Shown: positions 12,401 to 25,405 of the stretch, piece by piece
How positions within the stretch are numbered: the first letter of the stretch is position 1
Layout of the letters: the number at the start of each line of letters is the position of its first letter
From: Diplosphaera chodatii
Lineage: Eukaryota; Chlorophyta; Trebouxiophyceae; Prasiolales; Stichococcaceae
Direction: 5' to 3'
Assembly: GCA_032358165.1 (NCBI GenBank)
Contig: JAALGY010000059.1
Span: 496,001-560,000, forward strand
DNA length: 64,000 bases
Translations under genes and position numbers: made by a program
Notes under the pieces: model-generated
Database searches by the model: none
What the model was told of the DNA's origin: nothing
The model's input: only the letters and a program-made list of their open reading frames with translations

Positions 12401-13744
12401 CGCGCCACGGCGCCGCACACCGCCAGCCCGTCGGCGTAGCTGATGTCGTAGAAGCCGACCAGGGTGCGGATGACCGCCGCCACGAAGGTCGAGAAGCTGC
12501 AGCACACAGAACGGATCAGCTCCACCTACCGCACCCGGCAACCAGCATAGGCGGCAGTCGGGATCTGAAGCTTTGGAGCAATTGCACACGGCAGTGGCGC
12601 ACAGCACAGTACCGCACACGTGAACACTGCTGCTTGCTGCAGCAACGTCACACTGGCACTGAGCAGCTCACCCATCGTAGGCGTTCTCCGCGCGCAGCGT
12701 CTCGTTCGTCAGCAGCAGCGAGGCGTCAAGGCCGCCGCCGCCAGGGGGTGCCGTCACCACCTGGCCCTTGCGCACGCCCACCGTGGCGCCCACCTCGTTC
12801 AGCGAGTTGGCGCCGCCGTCGTGGAACGCCGCCCGCGTGCACCTGCGCAGGCGGCGGTGCGTCGGCGGCATCAGAGCCGTTTTGTTTCCACTGCCGCAGC
12901 TGCGCCAACTGTGCGCGTGTGCATGGACCATGCCAGCGATTGTGCCGATCGTTCCCAGCAGTAGCATCCAGCTGCAGCGCTCATTAAGTGGCACAGATCC
13001 ATGCCAACCCAGCTGAAGCGGAGGGCAGAACTGGTTGGTATGCATGCCATATGCATGCCGCTGGGCGCACCAGTTGCAGATGCGTGACTCATAGTTGCAT
13101 ATGACCCGGACGGCCTGTATCACTGAAGCCCAGTCCACCAGATCCGGTCGATACTTGTTTCCTGCACGCATATGTATATAGGCAGCTTCCAGGATGCCAG
13201 GGCGTCGGTGTAATGACGTTTCACGACTGCAGCGTGCAGCAAAAGGCCAGCGTGGCAGAAGATGACCAGGATCCAGAAGGCATGCAACCGTCCAGCGCAC
13301 CTGCATCCGTGTTCACCAGCTTTGCGGTCCATGCGTCGTTGAACACCATCTGCCTGCAGATGCATGGTCACAGGCAGGTGAGCCAGTGCACGCAAGCAGG
13401 CCTTCTGTCCACGGCCAGCGTGCACAATTCTCCGATGTAGAGCTTGCATGCTATCATGCTTGGGTAGCATGTTGACACCGGGGTTTCTTGTGGCAATCGG
13501 CCGGATGCGTGTCTTGCTGCCAGATCAGATCACTGGGGTACACATCTTTGAGCGAGACAATCATTCATGCAAGGAGCATGCATGAAGAAGTGCGGCGAGC
13601 TCACGGCGTGCGCTTCGGGGGAACAGACAGGTCTAGTGCGAACGCGCGCAGTGCGTTTGCGCGCTTGGCTGCTTCGGCGTGCTGCGTCGCACCCGACAAC
13701 AGCAGCACAGCCGTGGCAACAAGCAATACTCTACCGCCGACCAT
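9446..13744 (-). CDS. Secreted plant-superfamily haem peroxidase, copy 1
   Basis: Exons (minus): 13744..13605, 13353..13301, 13161..13071, 12842..12672, 12496..12273, 12112..11957, 11795..11656, 11480..11349, 11126..10832, 10639..10441, 10243..10100, 9951..9825, 9631..9446; 685 aa, all phases closing. A signal peptide (VGGRVLLVATAVLLLSGAT) opens the protein. The distal haem motif is CTRAAFHDGG with Arg98 and His102, then GGLDASLLL. DISYADGLAVCGA matches the helix around the family SYAD motif, and VALLGSHALL carries the likely proximal His263. APKTYYKEL and LFRTDAP resemble the later FDNxYYxxL / TD region. The fold is closest to class II/III peroxidases, so H2O2-dependent one-electron oxidation in the extracellular space is expected. 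Residues about 370-685 are not part of any peroxidase I know: LRRRRLQQ (420-427), a Glu-rich stretch (about 429-465), then a Cys-rich domain and GRKLL near the end. It is a tandem duplicate of the next gene. Confidence 0.88.
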
Positions 13745-14330
13745 CGTGCAAGAGCTTCCAGACGGCTCGCAAAGTATCTATCCGGACTTTAGCATGACGT
13801 AGATAGCTTGTGATCAGTGCAGCGGCTTGCTGCAGTGCGCAGGGTAGGGCCGAGGTCGTCCAAGGAGTCGGGGAAGTTACCTCTCCCACGTGGGTCTCAC
13901 GTCCCCTATGACAGCTTACGTCACATGGCGCCTGCCTACGAAATGGCTGATGGGTGCCTGATTGTCAGGTAGCGCTGAGACCCGTTCTTGGTTACAGTGG
14001 GCAGGCGGAAACCAGAGCAGAAGCAATCGTGGTTCGCAACAAGCTCGGGAAGAAGACGAAAACAATCAAGGCCATCTGCTGCGTCAAGAGCGTCATGCAT
14101 GGACCTTGCCGAGTACAGCGGCTGAGGGGAGGGCATGAGTGAAAGCTGCCGCAAGTAGACTGAAATGAAACCACATTGCAAACTATCTATGAGGTACACA
14201 ATCGGTGTCCTACACCCCTTGAAGCCTTCCTGCCTCCAGCTGCTGCGCACTGCTGCCTGAAGCTATCGCTGCTGGTGTCAAGCCGCTAGGCTATGTAGCT
14301 ATATATCCCTCTGCTGCATGGCGCAGCCGC
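13745..14330. other. Spacer between the tandem peroxidases
   Basis: This 586-nt interval contains the 3' end of peroxidase copy 2 and the promoter of copy 1. No frame here resembles a coding exon. Confidence 0.6.
13992..13996 (-). terminator. Possible TGTAA polyadenylation signal, peroxidase copy 2
   Basis: TTACA on + reads TGTAA on the minus strand, about 335 nt downstream of the copy 2 stop at 14331. Position and sequence suit a green-algal 3' end, but a five-base word is weak evidence. Confidence 0.3.
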
Positions 14331-17300
14331 TCAGAACAGGCCCTGCACCAGCCCCAGCTCCCGTAACCTGGCGAACGGGCACTTCGGCTTGGTGCCGTCG
14401 CCGGTGCCCGCTGCCAGGTCTGCCCTGTGGTGGTATATTTGCCGCGGCCCCGCCAGCAGCTTCCGGCCGGCCAGCCCGGACGGCGTCGCTGTGATGTTGC
14501 CGAACGCTGTCTATGGAGCAGCAAGCCGCAGGGGGTCAGGGATGTCTGGGACATGTGTGCATGCTGCTGAAGATGTGTCTTGCTGCTGGCGACTGCCGGC
14601 AGTCCGCAGCGGTCATCATGCAGTACCGTGGACCAATCAATGTTCGGTGTCAGCACACACACCTGTGTGGAGTTCGGGAACAGCGACTGCACGGCGACTG
14701 CGCCCCAGGGTGCGCTGGAGCAGCGGCAGTTGGTGGCGGTCGCGACGACCGGCGACTTCATCTGTAGCGATGGGCAGCCCCCTGGCAGCCTGCAGACAGG
14801 CCCACTTTGGTTGGTAATAATATATAGGGCTAGAGCAGCAGGTATTGGAAGCACAGGCAACGTGGCCATGCACTGTGGCCGTGAGCACATGATGGCAGTG
14901 GCAGGATGTGCTGAGTGGCAGGCGCTTCGTGCACAGGTGCCGGGGCGGCTCACTTGCAGGCCACATTGCAGATGAGGTTCTTGGCTTTGTTCGTGCCGTC
15001 GCCTGCACAGCACATTTGCACTGGCATGGGATCCCAGTGCCATTCCAGCAGCACCTATGGCCAACTTCTGCAACGACTGCATGATGCAGCTCGCTTCAGC
15101 ACAACATCGGCCAAGGCAGACGCTGCTCTCACCGGCCAGCCAGGCTGTGCACTCCCACCCAGTGATCTTCAGCCCTGCGCCCTTGCCGGCCTTCGCATCC
15201 GGGGCAAACTTTGCGCCGTTGTTGAGCAACCTGTGCAGCATCAGGTTGGATCCCTCAGCGAGGAGGAACGGCCACCAGCGCAGGTGCTGGACCACCCAGT
15301 GCTGCATCATGCAGGCTTGGACTGCTGCGGCGCTGCTGCGCCGTACAGCAGACAAGCGACAGAGCACATCATCGGGCCATCACAGGCAATGGCTGAATGT
15401 AACAGATGTGGATACGCACCGCACAAAGGCATGGCCATAAGCCGTGTCAAAGGTCTTGCGGTCCTGGAATGCCAGCACCGCCGTCCGCACCTGGCACAGT
15501 GGAAGGCAAGCTGTCAGCAACACCAACTCCCACTGTGCAACTGTATGCCAGCTGTTGGGGCCGGAGGTGACAGCGCCGGGCAGGGGCGGCAGCACTGCCC
15601 AGCAGCAGTGACCCCGGAGATCACCTTGACATCTGCCGGTGCCTTCAGGCTGGTGTTGGATGCTGACTGCCCCATGAAGCCATCATTCTGTGTGAACCTG
15701 CATGTTACGACGGCAAGAGTATCACCAAAGCAGATGGGTCCAGCATGGTCAACCAGTGTTTTGCAGCAAGGGGGATCAGGCTTGACAGCGACTGCAGAAC
15801 TCACGGCCAGCCATCGTAGCAGTTGCCGGCAAAGTCGCAGGTGCGGTGCGTTCGGTAGCCTGGAAGAAAGCATTGAAGTGTCAACATCGTCACGGTGCAG
15901 CCTTGTGCAGCAGCAGCTGCATCTGCTATATGATTGGCAAGGCAACGTTTGCAGGATGCGCTCTGCAGCTCACCTGCGTCGCGCGGTGCATGGGGCAGCA
16001 CATCCGCCGCGATGCCCGGCGCCGCGACGATGGGCTGGTTCGTGAGCGGGTCGATCTCCAGCATAGCTACACCCGTATTGGCGTTGACGGGCGGGATGCC
16101 GTTTTGCCGAATGGCCGCCCGCCCCGGCGGGTCGGCCGCAAAGTAGATGTCCTTGTCCACCCTGAGCGCAGCGTGTGGCGGCAGCGTCAGCGCTCGGTAC
16201 TCTGCGTATCCCGGGCGAGGCTGCACGACTCGCAGTTTCACATCCAACTCGGCGTCAGGACCCGGTGTCACAGGGCTGAGGTTAGATGACACCACGCTGA
16301 ATCAGAATCCCAGTGCTGCTCGGCGGACGCAGGGCGCAGCTGCTGCACTTTCCTAACATAGAGAAAGTGCAGTGTAGTGTCCTCTGGAGTGTAGTTTCAG
16401 CGGCGGGCGCACCACTCGAAGCTGGGGGAGCGGCCGGAGGGGGCGGCGGCGACCATGGCGGCCGCCGCCGACTGCGCCGCCGCGTCCTGGAACACCGGCG
16501 CCGTGAACTTGCAGCGCTCTTGCGTCAGGATGGAGATGGGCTGCGGGGCACGGCACACAGCACGGCATTCAGCGCCCTGCTGGCGTGCCCATCTGCCGTC
16601 CTCGGCTGGGGTCCGCAGCATGACCTCAACTGGCCACTGCCACAATCGCGGCCTGGATACTGGCGAGGCTGAATGCTTTGTGCAGCTTAGACTCGGGGCG
16701 GGAAGTGAGTCAATTCACCCGTGGCGGCGCGTCGGTGCGGAACAGGTCCACAGAGTCCTGGTCCGGGGTGGGCCCCAGCAGCCCGCCGCCCGCCAGCTCC
16801 CGGTAGTACGTGTTGGGCGCGTTCCATGCAAACATGCGCTGCTTGTTGACGAAGGGGCCTGCGCCTCGGCAGCCCGACCGTCAGCGCCAGCTTGCAGGGG
16901 TGCAGGCAGCTTTCTGCAGTTATGCAATGCATTTGACCAGCCAGCAGCATGTGCGGCGGGCCAGCCTGCAGCAGGCAGCAATGAGCGCTGCCCAATGCAG
17001 GGTTTGCCAGGTATTGAGACGTCTGTGGGCGCGGCACCCACCTGCGACTTCCGCCGACCGCACACAGGCCTGCTCGTCCAGCAGCGCGTGGGAGCCCAGC
17101 AGCGCGACGCCGTCGTAGGCGCCCCGCGCGAAGTGCGCCTCGAACCAGTCCACGAACTGCTGCGAGGTGAAGGTCGCGCCCGGCAGGATGCCCGCCCCTG
17201 TGCGACACAGCCGCTGCCCCATCAGCACAGCACATGTGCTGCAGCTGCCGGCTGGCCAGCGGTGCTATGGTGCGCGGGAGCACACGGTGCGACAGGAGGA

Positions 17301-18862
17301 CAGCTGAGGTGCAATTCCAGGTGGATTCAAACAAGAAGGCCAGGAGAGTGCCTCGGCACCACATCATGCGCACCGTTGGAGACGTTCTGGTCCAGCCGCC
17401 CGACCAGGAAGGGCTGCGTCTGCTGCGCCTTCACCGGGTAGCTGGCGTCGACGGCGGGCATCATGCTGTACACCGGCGTCTGGCCGTACGTTAGCATCTC
17501 GCGCGCGGTGGCGCCGCACACCGCCAGCCCGTCCGCGTAGCTGATGTCGTAGAAGCCGACCAGGGTGCGGACCACCGCAGCCGTGAACGTCGAGAAGCTG
17601 CGGCAGACCAGGTCCAGCAGATCAGCTTCACAGCACTGGGCATCATGGTCTGTTGTCGGGTTTCGATGGAGGCTGCCAACATCGCAAACGGCGTCAGCGC
17701 ACAGCAGGGCTCCAGCGCCAGTGTGCACGTCGCTGCTGCAGCACTACAGTGACGCAGCTCGGCTGAGCAGCGCACCTGTCGTAGGCGTTCTCGGGGCGCA
17801 GCTGCTCGTCGGTCAGCAGCAGGGAGGCGTCCAGGCCGCCGCCCCCCGCGGGCGCCGTCACCTTCTGCCCCTTCTTGACGCCCACCGTGGCGCCCACCTC
17901 GTCCAGCGCGTTGGCGCCGCCGTCGTGGAACGCCGCCCGCGTGCACCTGCGCCGGGCGGTGGCGCCTGCTGATGAGACCAGCGCCCTGCCTGTGGGCGTG
18001 GCTTTTGAGATGCAGCATGTGTCGGCAGGTGTGCTGCAGGGGGGCGGCATCCAGTGTGGCGGGGCCCCCAGCATGGGCGTGACAGAGGCGGCAGGGTGCA
18101 GGGGTGCGGCGGCGGCGCGCACCAGTTGCATATGCGCATCTCGTAGTTGCAGATGGTGCGGACGGACTGGATGACGGACGCCCAGTCCACCAGGTCCGGG
18201 CGGTATGCGTTGCCGTCTGGCGTGCCAGCGATCTTTGCCACCTGCGTCATACGATTTCGGATCATTGTGAGTGTGGCGCATTTGCAGACGTGGTTCTGAT
18301 GATCAGATCACGTATGCGTGAGAACATGCAGTGGTGTTGGTGGCGCTGCATGTGCGCGGCTGCGGCATGCATGGTGATGATCAAGGCAGCTTGCACACAC
18401 AAGCTGCTTGCACACACACCCAGGCATCGTTGAACACCAGGCCCCTGCAAAAGAAGGATCAAGCTTGCGTTAGCTCAAAACACTTCCACGCTTCAGAACA
18501 ACCTCCGACACTGACACGCAAGGTGTCCAGACAGCACTGCTGGCTTTTGCCAGCAACGATCGAGTGCTGTTTGCTGATGCGACGATACAGGATGAATACA
18601 GTACGTTGGTGGCATGCACAGCGGGCAGCTGCCTCTGATAGATATGTGCACCCTCATGGCAGTCGTGCAAGCAACACGTGTAGCTGCAGCAGGTCGGGTG
18701 ACAGACAGGGGCAGGGCGCGGGGCGGCTCACGGAAGACGTTTGGGCGGCGCGGCAAGGCTCAGGATGAGCTTCAGGCCCGCGGCTGCCTTGCCGGCCTGC
18801 GCTCCGGAGGCAGCAACGAGCAGCAACAACAGCGCCAGACACGAGCTGTGATGCCGCTGCAT
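14331..18862 (-). CDS. Secreted plant-superfamily haem peroxidase, copy 2
   Basis: Exons (minus): 18862..18732, 18444..18420, 18241..18123, 17946..17776, 17597..17374, 17197..17042, 16858..16719, 16540..16413, 16296..15974, 15859..15805, 15697..15625, 15490..15420, 15230..15133, 15002..14954, 14789..14663, 14510..14331; 689 aa. A clear signal peptide (MQRHHSSCLALLLLLVAASG) opens it. The distal motif is TRAAFHDGG (Arg95, His99) and the likely proximal ligand is His260 in VALLGSHALL. Exons 4, 5, 6 and 7 are identical in length to copy 1 (171, 224, 156, 140 nt), proving duplication. The C-terminal half repeats the Cys-rich domain of copy 1 (TCDFAGNCYDGWPF, ITGWECTAWLAG, GGCPSLQ, NCRCSSAPWG, FPNSTQ) and ends with GRKLLAG. 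In the middle, the Arg4 and Glu-rich segment of copy 1 is replaced by an unrelated Pro/Ala/Asp segment. One exon is only 25 nt. Expected role: extracellular H2O2-driven oxidation. Confidence 0.88.
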
Positions 18863-19591
18863 GTTTGCCCCTGTCTCGTGCTGCTACGTTGACAGAATGA
18901 GCATGCAGTGCAAAGCCGCGTAGGTACGTGCTCGTGAGGCGTTATGGCCTCGTCGCGTGAAGTTCGGGCGATCATGTGCCGGGCGACCCTGAGTTGTACC
19001 GCTGCCACTGATCGAGACGTGCGCATGTTGTACCGCAGGGAAGCTGGACGCAACGAGCTGCCGTCTGCCCGAGGCAGTCTGCCTGGCGGTTCCTGCTGGA
19101 TGACCCTGATAGCGGCACGGATGGACAAGCCAACATACAGAAATTGTACACACGGCCTGTATGCGGCGGCACAGGGCTGCGCGGCGGTCTTGGCGAAGAT
19201 CTCTTGTAAGTATCTTGGTGCTGCTTCCAGCAAAGACCTACGTTCCTGTCAAGGGCTGGAGACCCCTACTATCTGACACGGAGTTGGTGCGCACGACCTA
19301 TCTGCGGAATGAGCCTGTCACCGCCAGAGGTGTCCGCACGAAGACTTGTGTGGGTCCCTGAGCCACGAGCATCGGCGCGCTGACTATGGGGCAGCGGCAA
19401 CGGTAGCGTACAGCACACTGGGTTTACTTGCTCACATCGCATCGGATTTCAGGTGCCTGCTACGTGCACGTCAAGTCAAGTCAGGCAGCATCTAACAGGC
19501 GACGGGTTTTGCTTCATCGCACGCGAGGCAACACCACAGCGCAGCATAATCAAGTGGTGCAGTGAGCAGACAGCGCTGCACCCGCCAACCC
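18863..19591. other. Divergent intergenic region, peroxidase copy 2 / module protein 1
   Basis: About 730 nt separate the start codons of two divergent secreted-protein genes. It must hold both promoters. I see no convincing exon in it; a plus-strand frame (18944..19276) has no recognisable feature. No specific operator could be identified. Confidence 0.5.
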
Positions 19592-22500
19592 ATGGATTGC
19601 TTGATATTGTTGCTGGTGAGTCGGCTCCTCAATTAACCTTACATGCTGCCCAGCCCTCTGTGTGGATCCAAGATCATGTTTCAGTCGGTCTGATGCTGCC
19701 ATCGTGCCCACTGAAGGCTCTCGGTGCCGCTGCACCTGTGACACAAACCGTCACATGCATCATGGCATCAGGTGCCCAATGCTGGGCGTGCTCACAGCAG
19801 CTCTTGCCAGACAAAGCAGACATCTAGTACCTTCAATTCGCAGGCAGTGGCCTGCAGCGTTGGAGGGGCCCTTGCTGTCACAGGTGTGAAATGTGCATGA
19901 TGTCGCTTTGATGTGATTGTGCTCCAAGCGTTCTACATGGCAGGAGGGCGTCATTCACGTCATCCGCTCAAAGCTCCCCACATAAGCAGCTGTCAGGCGC
20001 CTGCCGTGGTGCAGAGATCGTGAATGATTCAGCACTTTGCCGCGCTGCAGGCCCGGGCACCGGTGTGCAGCTGCCGGTGTTCCCCGACAACATCGTAGCC
20101 TTCCCCAACCGGGACTTCATCCACCTCGACGGCTTCTTCGTGAGCGCTCCTCCTTATGCCGGCCGGCCGGCCTGCCTGCCCGTGAAGCAGCAGCACATCG
20201 CGCTGCGGCATGGCCTCTGCTGCGGCGCCACACCCTGCTACCATTGTCTGCCGGCTCATTGTTTCCATTCTGTAGCGGCTCACACGGCACGTTGCACTTT
20301 GCAGGACATCGCGAAGGATGTGGACCCGACACTGAGAGTGGTGCGGATGTTTTCGGATCTGCTGTGGCATGAGCATAGCAGCGGCTGCATGTTGATGTGC
20401 TGCTGGTCAAGCTTGCAGCAGCAGTTCGGGGCGATGGCAGCGACCATGTTAGACCTGTTGCGTTCTGAAACCATGCAGGAGATCTGGCAGGGACCGGGCT
20501 TCAAGGAGGTCGTGGGGGCGGCGGTGGGCACGGTGTCGGGTGAAGCCAGCGGCGCCTTCGAGATCAATCACCCCGGCGCACTGTGCGCCTCCTGGCTTCT
20601 GGTTGTCCAGTTCACCGCAGGCCGGAGCCACAGCTGCTCTGTGTTGCCACCTTTCGTTAATCATTGCTGTCATGCCGAAGATGTGATCATTGTATGCTCG
20701 CCGTCTGCAGCTGCTGGGGTGCGGGTTTGGCCGCGGGCGACCCGCTGAAGTCCGTCACGCCGGAGATTGAGATTGGCGACAAGGTGCGTGGGCCGGCACC
20801 CAGTCATGCGCAGCACCCAGCATGGATGCGGGGGCTAGACCAAGCTGCACCAGCGGCATCCCGGCTGCGAGCCACCACCAGCTTGCGCCTGCGACAGGAG
20901 CCACGAAGCAGCGGCGGCTCAGCAACTAACCCATCTGCCGCCTGCCCGCAGGTGGTCGTCAAGCACGGCGGCGACATCGTGGCGTCCATGCTCATCGGGG
21001 ATGCACGGGGGACGGTGAAGCACGATGACGCGGCGAACAGCGACGACGTCAGCGCGGTGTGGTCCGTCAGCGGCGCCGTGCTGACGCTGACTGGCAGCGT
21101 GGACCAAGGTGAGCCAGCACATGCCTGAGGCAGCAGCCGCCCAGGTCACACACCACCCCCTTGCAACAGCGGCAGCCTGCTGTGTGTCACCTGCTGCGTC
21201 ATGCCATCTGCCGCTGCTGCGCTGATGCAGGACATGGTTGGAGAGATGCAGACACAAACCCCGCAAGCCCCCTTTTCAAAGGTGGCTCGAAAGGTGGTTC
21301 CCACTTTGCAGATGTGGACCTGACGGGGGCGGAGGTGCGGGTGGTGGCCCCGGACCTGCGGGACCGCTTCCCGGGCCTGCGCCGTGACGTGCGCGTCACC
21401 ACAGGTGGCGCCCTCCTCCTGTCAAGCGTAGGCCTGTATGCAGGTTCTGCCTGCAGCTATACATGCGCAGCCGTCCTCGCAAGCTGGGTAGCGCAGCAGG
21501 GCAGGGACCATGAGGCTGGCAGGGCGCCACATCCTGCACAACTGCCAAACCCATCCTCCCGCTGTGCCTGCAACACCGCCTGCCTCACCAGCCTGCCTGT
21601 CTGTTATCTGGCCCGGCCATGCCATGCCATGGGCCGCCTGCTCAGATTGCATCGATTCTGTGCCCCGCAGTCGGGCCGGCGAAGCTGCCGGGGCTGGTGC
21701 AGGCCGGCTCCCGGCTGGCCTTTGAGCCGCCGACGGGGCCGGCACCCGGCGGCCGCCGCGCCTGGACGGCCACCTTCCAGTTCGACGGCGACGTGGGCGC
21801 CGCCAACGCCAAGCTCGCGCACGACACCGGCATCCCCTCCATCACCTTTGCAGCGGTATGATCATTTGCACCCAAGCCGTGTGGACTTTCCAATGCCCAA
21901 GTTATGCAGCAGTTGCAGCTCGGCCTGGCTCCCGCCCAGCGCAGGGTGCAGCTGCCTGCGAAAACCCTGCCACCAGCACATGTCAGCTAGCTCAGTCGCT
22001 CAGCCCGAGTGGACTGTCCCAAGCATTTCTCATGCATCTCCTTTTGGGTCTTGCAGCTCACGGACGCCTCCGGCAACGCGCAAGGCGTCACCATCACCGA
22101 GTTCCTGGAGGCAGGCGGCTCGGCAGTGCCAGGTGCAGATGGTGGCAGTCAGCACACCTGGTCAGCTTTTGGCCTCAACATTAGCTGCTGACAGCGTGCG
22201 TGGGCCTACTGCCCAGACTCGGCCCACAAGCTGTTGCTCGGCAGGCCTTGCTGCATTACAGGGTCATCGGCCGGCATGTTGTATGTGCCTGACACTCTGC
22301 GCTCGATCCGCCGCAGGCACCTGCCCGCCCGGGCCCAAGAGCACAGCGGTCAAAGCCGGCAGCTACTCCACGCTGCCGACGGCTAACACGGGCGAGGTCA
22401 ACGTGCTGTGGACGCTGCCGGCCGCCGGCACCGCCCAGCAGGTTGGCTTCGCAACCCCGTGCCCGGCTGTGCCTGAGCAGCTGGACGCCACTTTGCCATG

Positions 22501-25405
22501 CTGGCCTGTGTGAGCTGGGTGCTGTGACCCACAGTGCCAGAGTCTTTGGCACGCCAGCACGTGAGCAGCGGGTGGCAGGCATGCTCAGCTGGTCGGCGCA
22601 CGTCAGTGCCAAAATTGCCAAATCATCACCCCACCAGCCCTTGAGCGACCTCGTGTGCATCATGATGGTGCCGATAAATGTGCCGGCAGAGTCTGGCCGC
22701 AGGCTCTCCGCTGTGCATTCATGGACTGTGGACGTACAGCAGGGCACTTGGGCAGCACCGCGGCCACCAACCAGCGCTCTGACCCCGCTGTGCTGATCTG
22801 GTTGCAGGCGGTCCGCACCGGCTTCCAGGTCTCAGCGCGCAGCAAGGCGGCCGGCAGCGGCAAGAAGTATGCGGAGGTGGGGCAGTACATCGCAGACCCG
22901 GATGCGACATCGACGGTGCTGGCGCTGCCGGGCGCATCGGCGGACGCTGCAGAGTGGGAGTACAGAGTTCGCTCGGAAGTCACTGGCCAGCAGCTGTCGC
23001 TGCCGTTCCCCCAGGCCACGGTGAGAGTCTTGTTCGGTCTGGGAATCATTCTCATGCAAGGCATGACTGCACATCATGGGCCAAGTGCAGGCTGCCTGGA
23101 CTCACGGCAGTGCCAACAGGTGTTGCCACATGACATGCGCAGGCACAGGGCTCGACGACGACGGGCACCTCCGACCCGTCGACGTGCAGCAACCCCACCG
23201 TCACAGAGTCAACAAGCAGCGGCAAGGTGCGTGGTTGCCGCGCGGCAGCAGCAGCAGCGCAACCTGCATCACTGCCCAGTGGCAGACAGGGGTCAATGTG
23301 CAGCATCTGCTGGTAGCGTATACACTGTGTGTGGGGCCTGAGTGGCAGGCCACCCTTGAGCAGGTCGTCCTGAAGGCGGTGCCGAACGTTCCAATCTACT
23401 ACACCACCGACAACACCAGCGCGCTCACCCAAGCCGCGTTCCTGGCCGACACGGCGCTCACGTACGACGCCGCCAAGGGCATCGCCATCCCCGCAGGGTG
23501 CGACACTCCTGCGCCTCTGATGCGGTGGCACAAACCAGGCCTGCCTGAGCGTCCCTGGCGCACAGCCCTGCTGCGATGCAGCAGCAGCCCTGGGCTGCGC
23601 AAAGAGGCTGCGGTCCGAGCGCGGCTGGAGGGTGCAGGGCCCGTGGGCTGTGGCAAGTGTGCGCGCGTCGCCCTGCAGGGGCCTGTGGCTGAGCTGGGTC
23701 GCGTTCGGCGCCGGCAGCGGCAGCTGCCCGGACGCCAGCGCGCCGCACCCGGTGGCCCAGCCCGGGACGCCCGCCGTCACGGCGCCGCCCATCATATCCA
23801 CCCTCAGCGCTGGGCAGCAGGTGGGGGCTGTGGTTCTGGTGTCACCCCTGCCCTGCGACCGGTGGTCGAATAAAGTGCATACCCGGCAAGCAACGGTCGG
23901 GCGAGCTGCAGGCTGGTGCCACAGTGCTGAGAGCTGCCCGTCCATGTGCTTGCCCGCCGGCTGCCTTTCAAAGCTGAAAACTGATGGGAAAGTTTCCCGC
24001 TGCTGTGATAGGTCAACAGGACCTGTTTCTGCTAATATTCAGCCTGTCCTACAGCAGTGCTACGGAACATCTTTGGCTCACTCTGTACAAACACACTGTG
24101 TGACGCCTGCCAGCACGTGCTGCCCGCAGCTCAAGATCCTCACCGCCTGGTCGTCCACCGACCCGGCGGCTGTGGACTTCATCGTCAAGGCGTGGAAGGG
24201 CACCGCGGCGCCCGCTGCAGACTCCACCACAGGGCTGCCCACGGTCCCGGTACGCCTGCACTTCCGTTCCTGCTCAGCCTTCTGCCAACCCTGCCGACGC
24301 TAGTGTCCGCCGGTTCAGCTGCTTGAGGTCGTGCGCAGCTGTTTGACACCAGCTCTGCTGCACAGCAATAGACGTATCTGCTGGCCGTGGTTTGCAGGCA
24401 GACCTGAGCGACACGACGACTGCCAAGTCCCTGGCCTTCGGCAGCCTCAAGGCCGGCGACAGCTACTGGTTCAAGTGCGCCAGCCACCCTGCAGCGTGCT
24501 GGCCATTACACCTCATCTGCTCAGGCCCCACAGTCTGTGGGCACATCTATTACAATGACGGTGGACATCAATGTAGTGCGTTTCGGAACACTGAAGTGTG
24601 CACTTTTTATTTGCTTCAGGGTCGCGGGCCGCAATGCTGACCACGACATCGGCCCCTGGAGCGACTTCAATGCCGCCGTGCTGGTGGTGCAGGACGCAGC
24701 CGACACCATCGTGGTCACGCAAAACCGCTACCAAGCGGCCAAGGTCCGGAGTGCCACGAGCGCGCACTTCAGCACCGTGCAGTGACACTGATGAGCTGCA
24801 GATATATATGGCTACGCCGTGCTTGTACGTGGCAGAACTGCTACTGTACCGACCCTGACACTACCACTTACCCATCGAGCACAAACTCGCATGCAGGACT
24901 GGCGGGTGGCGGGGACGTCGACGTCCTCGCCGGCGGCGTTCACCAGCATCTCCATCTGCAAAGTCGCGCACTGCGGGCAGCCGGGCGCCGTGCCGGTGGT
25001 CGGCGGCATCGGCCTCGTGGCCCCCGCCACGCCGGGCGGCCTGTCCACGTGGGCGGTGAGCAACGGGCTCTCCTGACCACCTGTCATTCTCATCCATCTG
25101 TCCATGCTGATGCATCCAAGCACCAGGCTGTGCAGCAGCGCCGTCTGGCCACAGAGCTGCACCAGAGCCCTCTACTCGCCAGTTGAATGTCGACCTGGCC
25201 TCCAATCTCTGAAGGGGGCTTGCTGCTGCACTTGATTTCTGGGAGTTGCTGCCGTGGAGGCTGGTCTGGCCTGATGAGTGCACTGTTCACCCTGCACCTG
25301 CAGGCGAGGTTCACAAATGGAAACGCCGGCAACGATCCAGTGGGCTTCACGACATACATCTCTTCGTCAGCCGGCGGCAAAATCACCAGCATCGCGGCGG
25401 CCTAA
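19592..25405 (+). CDS. Secreted multidomain surface protein with bacterial-type N-terminal module, copy 1
   Basis: Exons: 19592..19615, 19844..19883, 20051..20139, 20305..20340, 20479..20582, 20711..20783, 20952..21108, 21312..21404, 21671..21855, 22057..22132, 22317..22441, 22808..23020, 23143..23226, 23364..23497, 23679..23820, 24130..24249, 24398..24474, 24620..24743, 24897..25055, 25304..25405; 718 aa, phases closing. The first two tiny exons make a signal peptide (MDCLILLLAVACSVGGALAV) and are inferred from copy 2. The N-terminal half (IVAFPNRDFIHLDGFF, FEINHPGALCWGAG, VTPEIEIGDKVVVKHG, VRVVAPDLRD, ITEFLEAGG) resembles secreted actinobacterial proteins of the FPxRDF / VNHPGG-CW / PGD / RI-xP-L type. 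After it come an Fn3-like segment (LWTLPAAGT ... EWEYRVRSEVTG), a chitobiase-C-terminal-like segment (VPIYYTTDNTSALT) and further beta-type repeats. No catalytic motif is seen; adhesion or carbohydrate binding is an inference. Confidence 0.8.
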
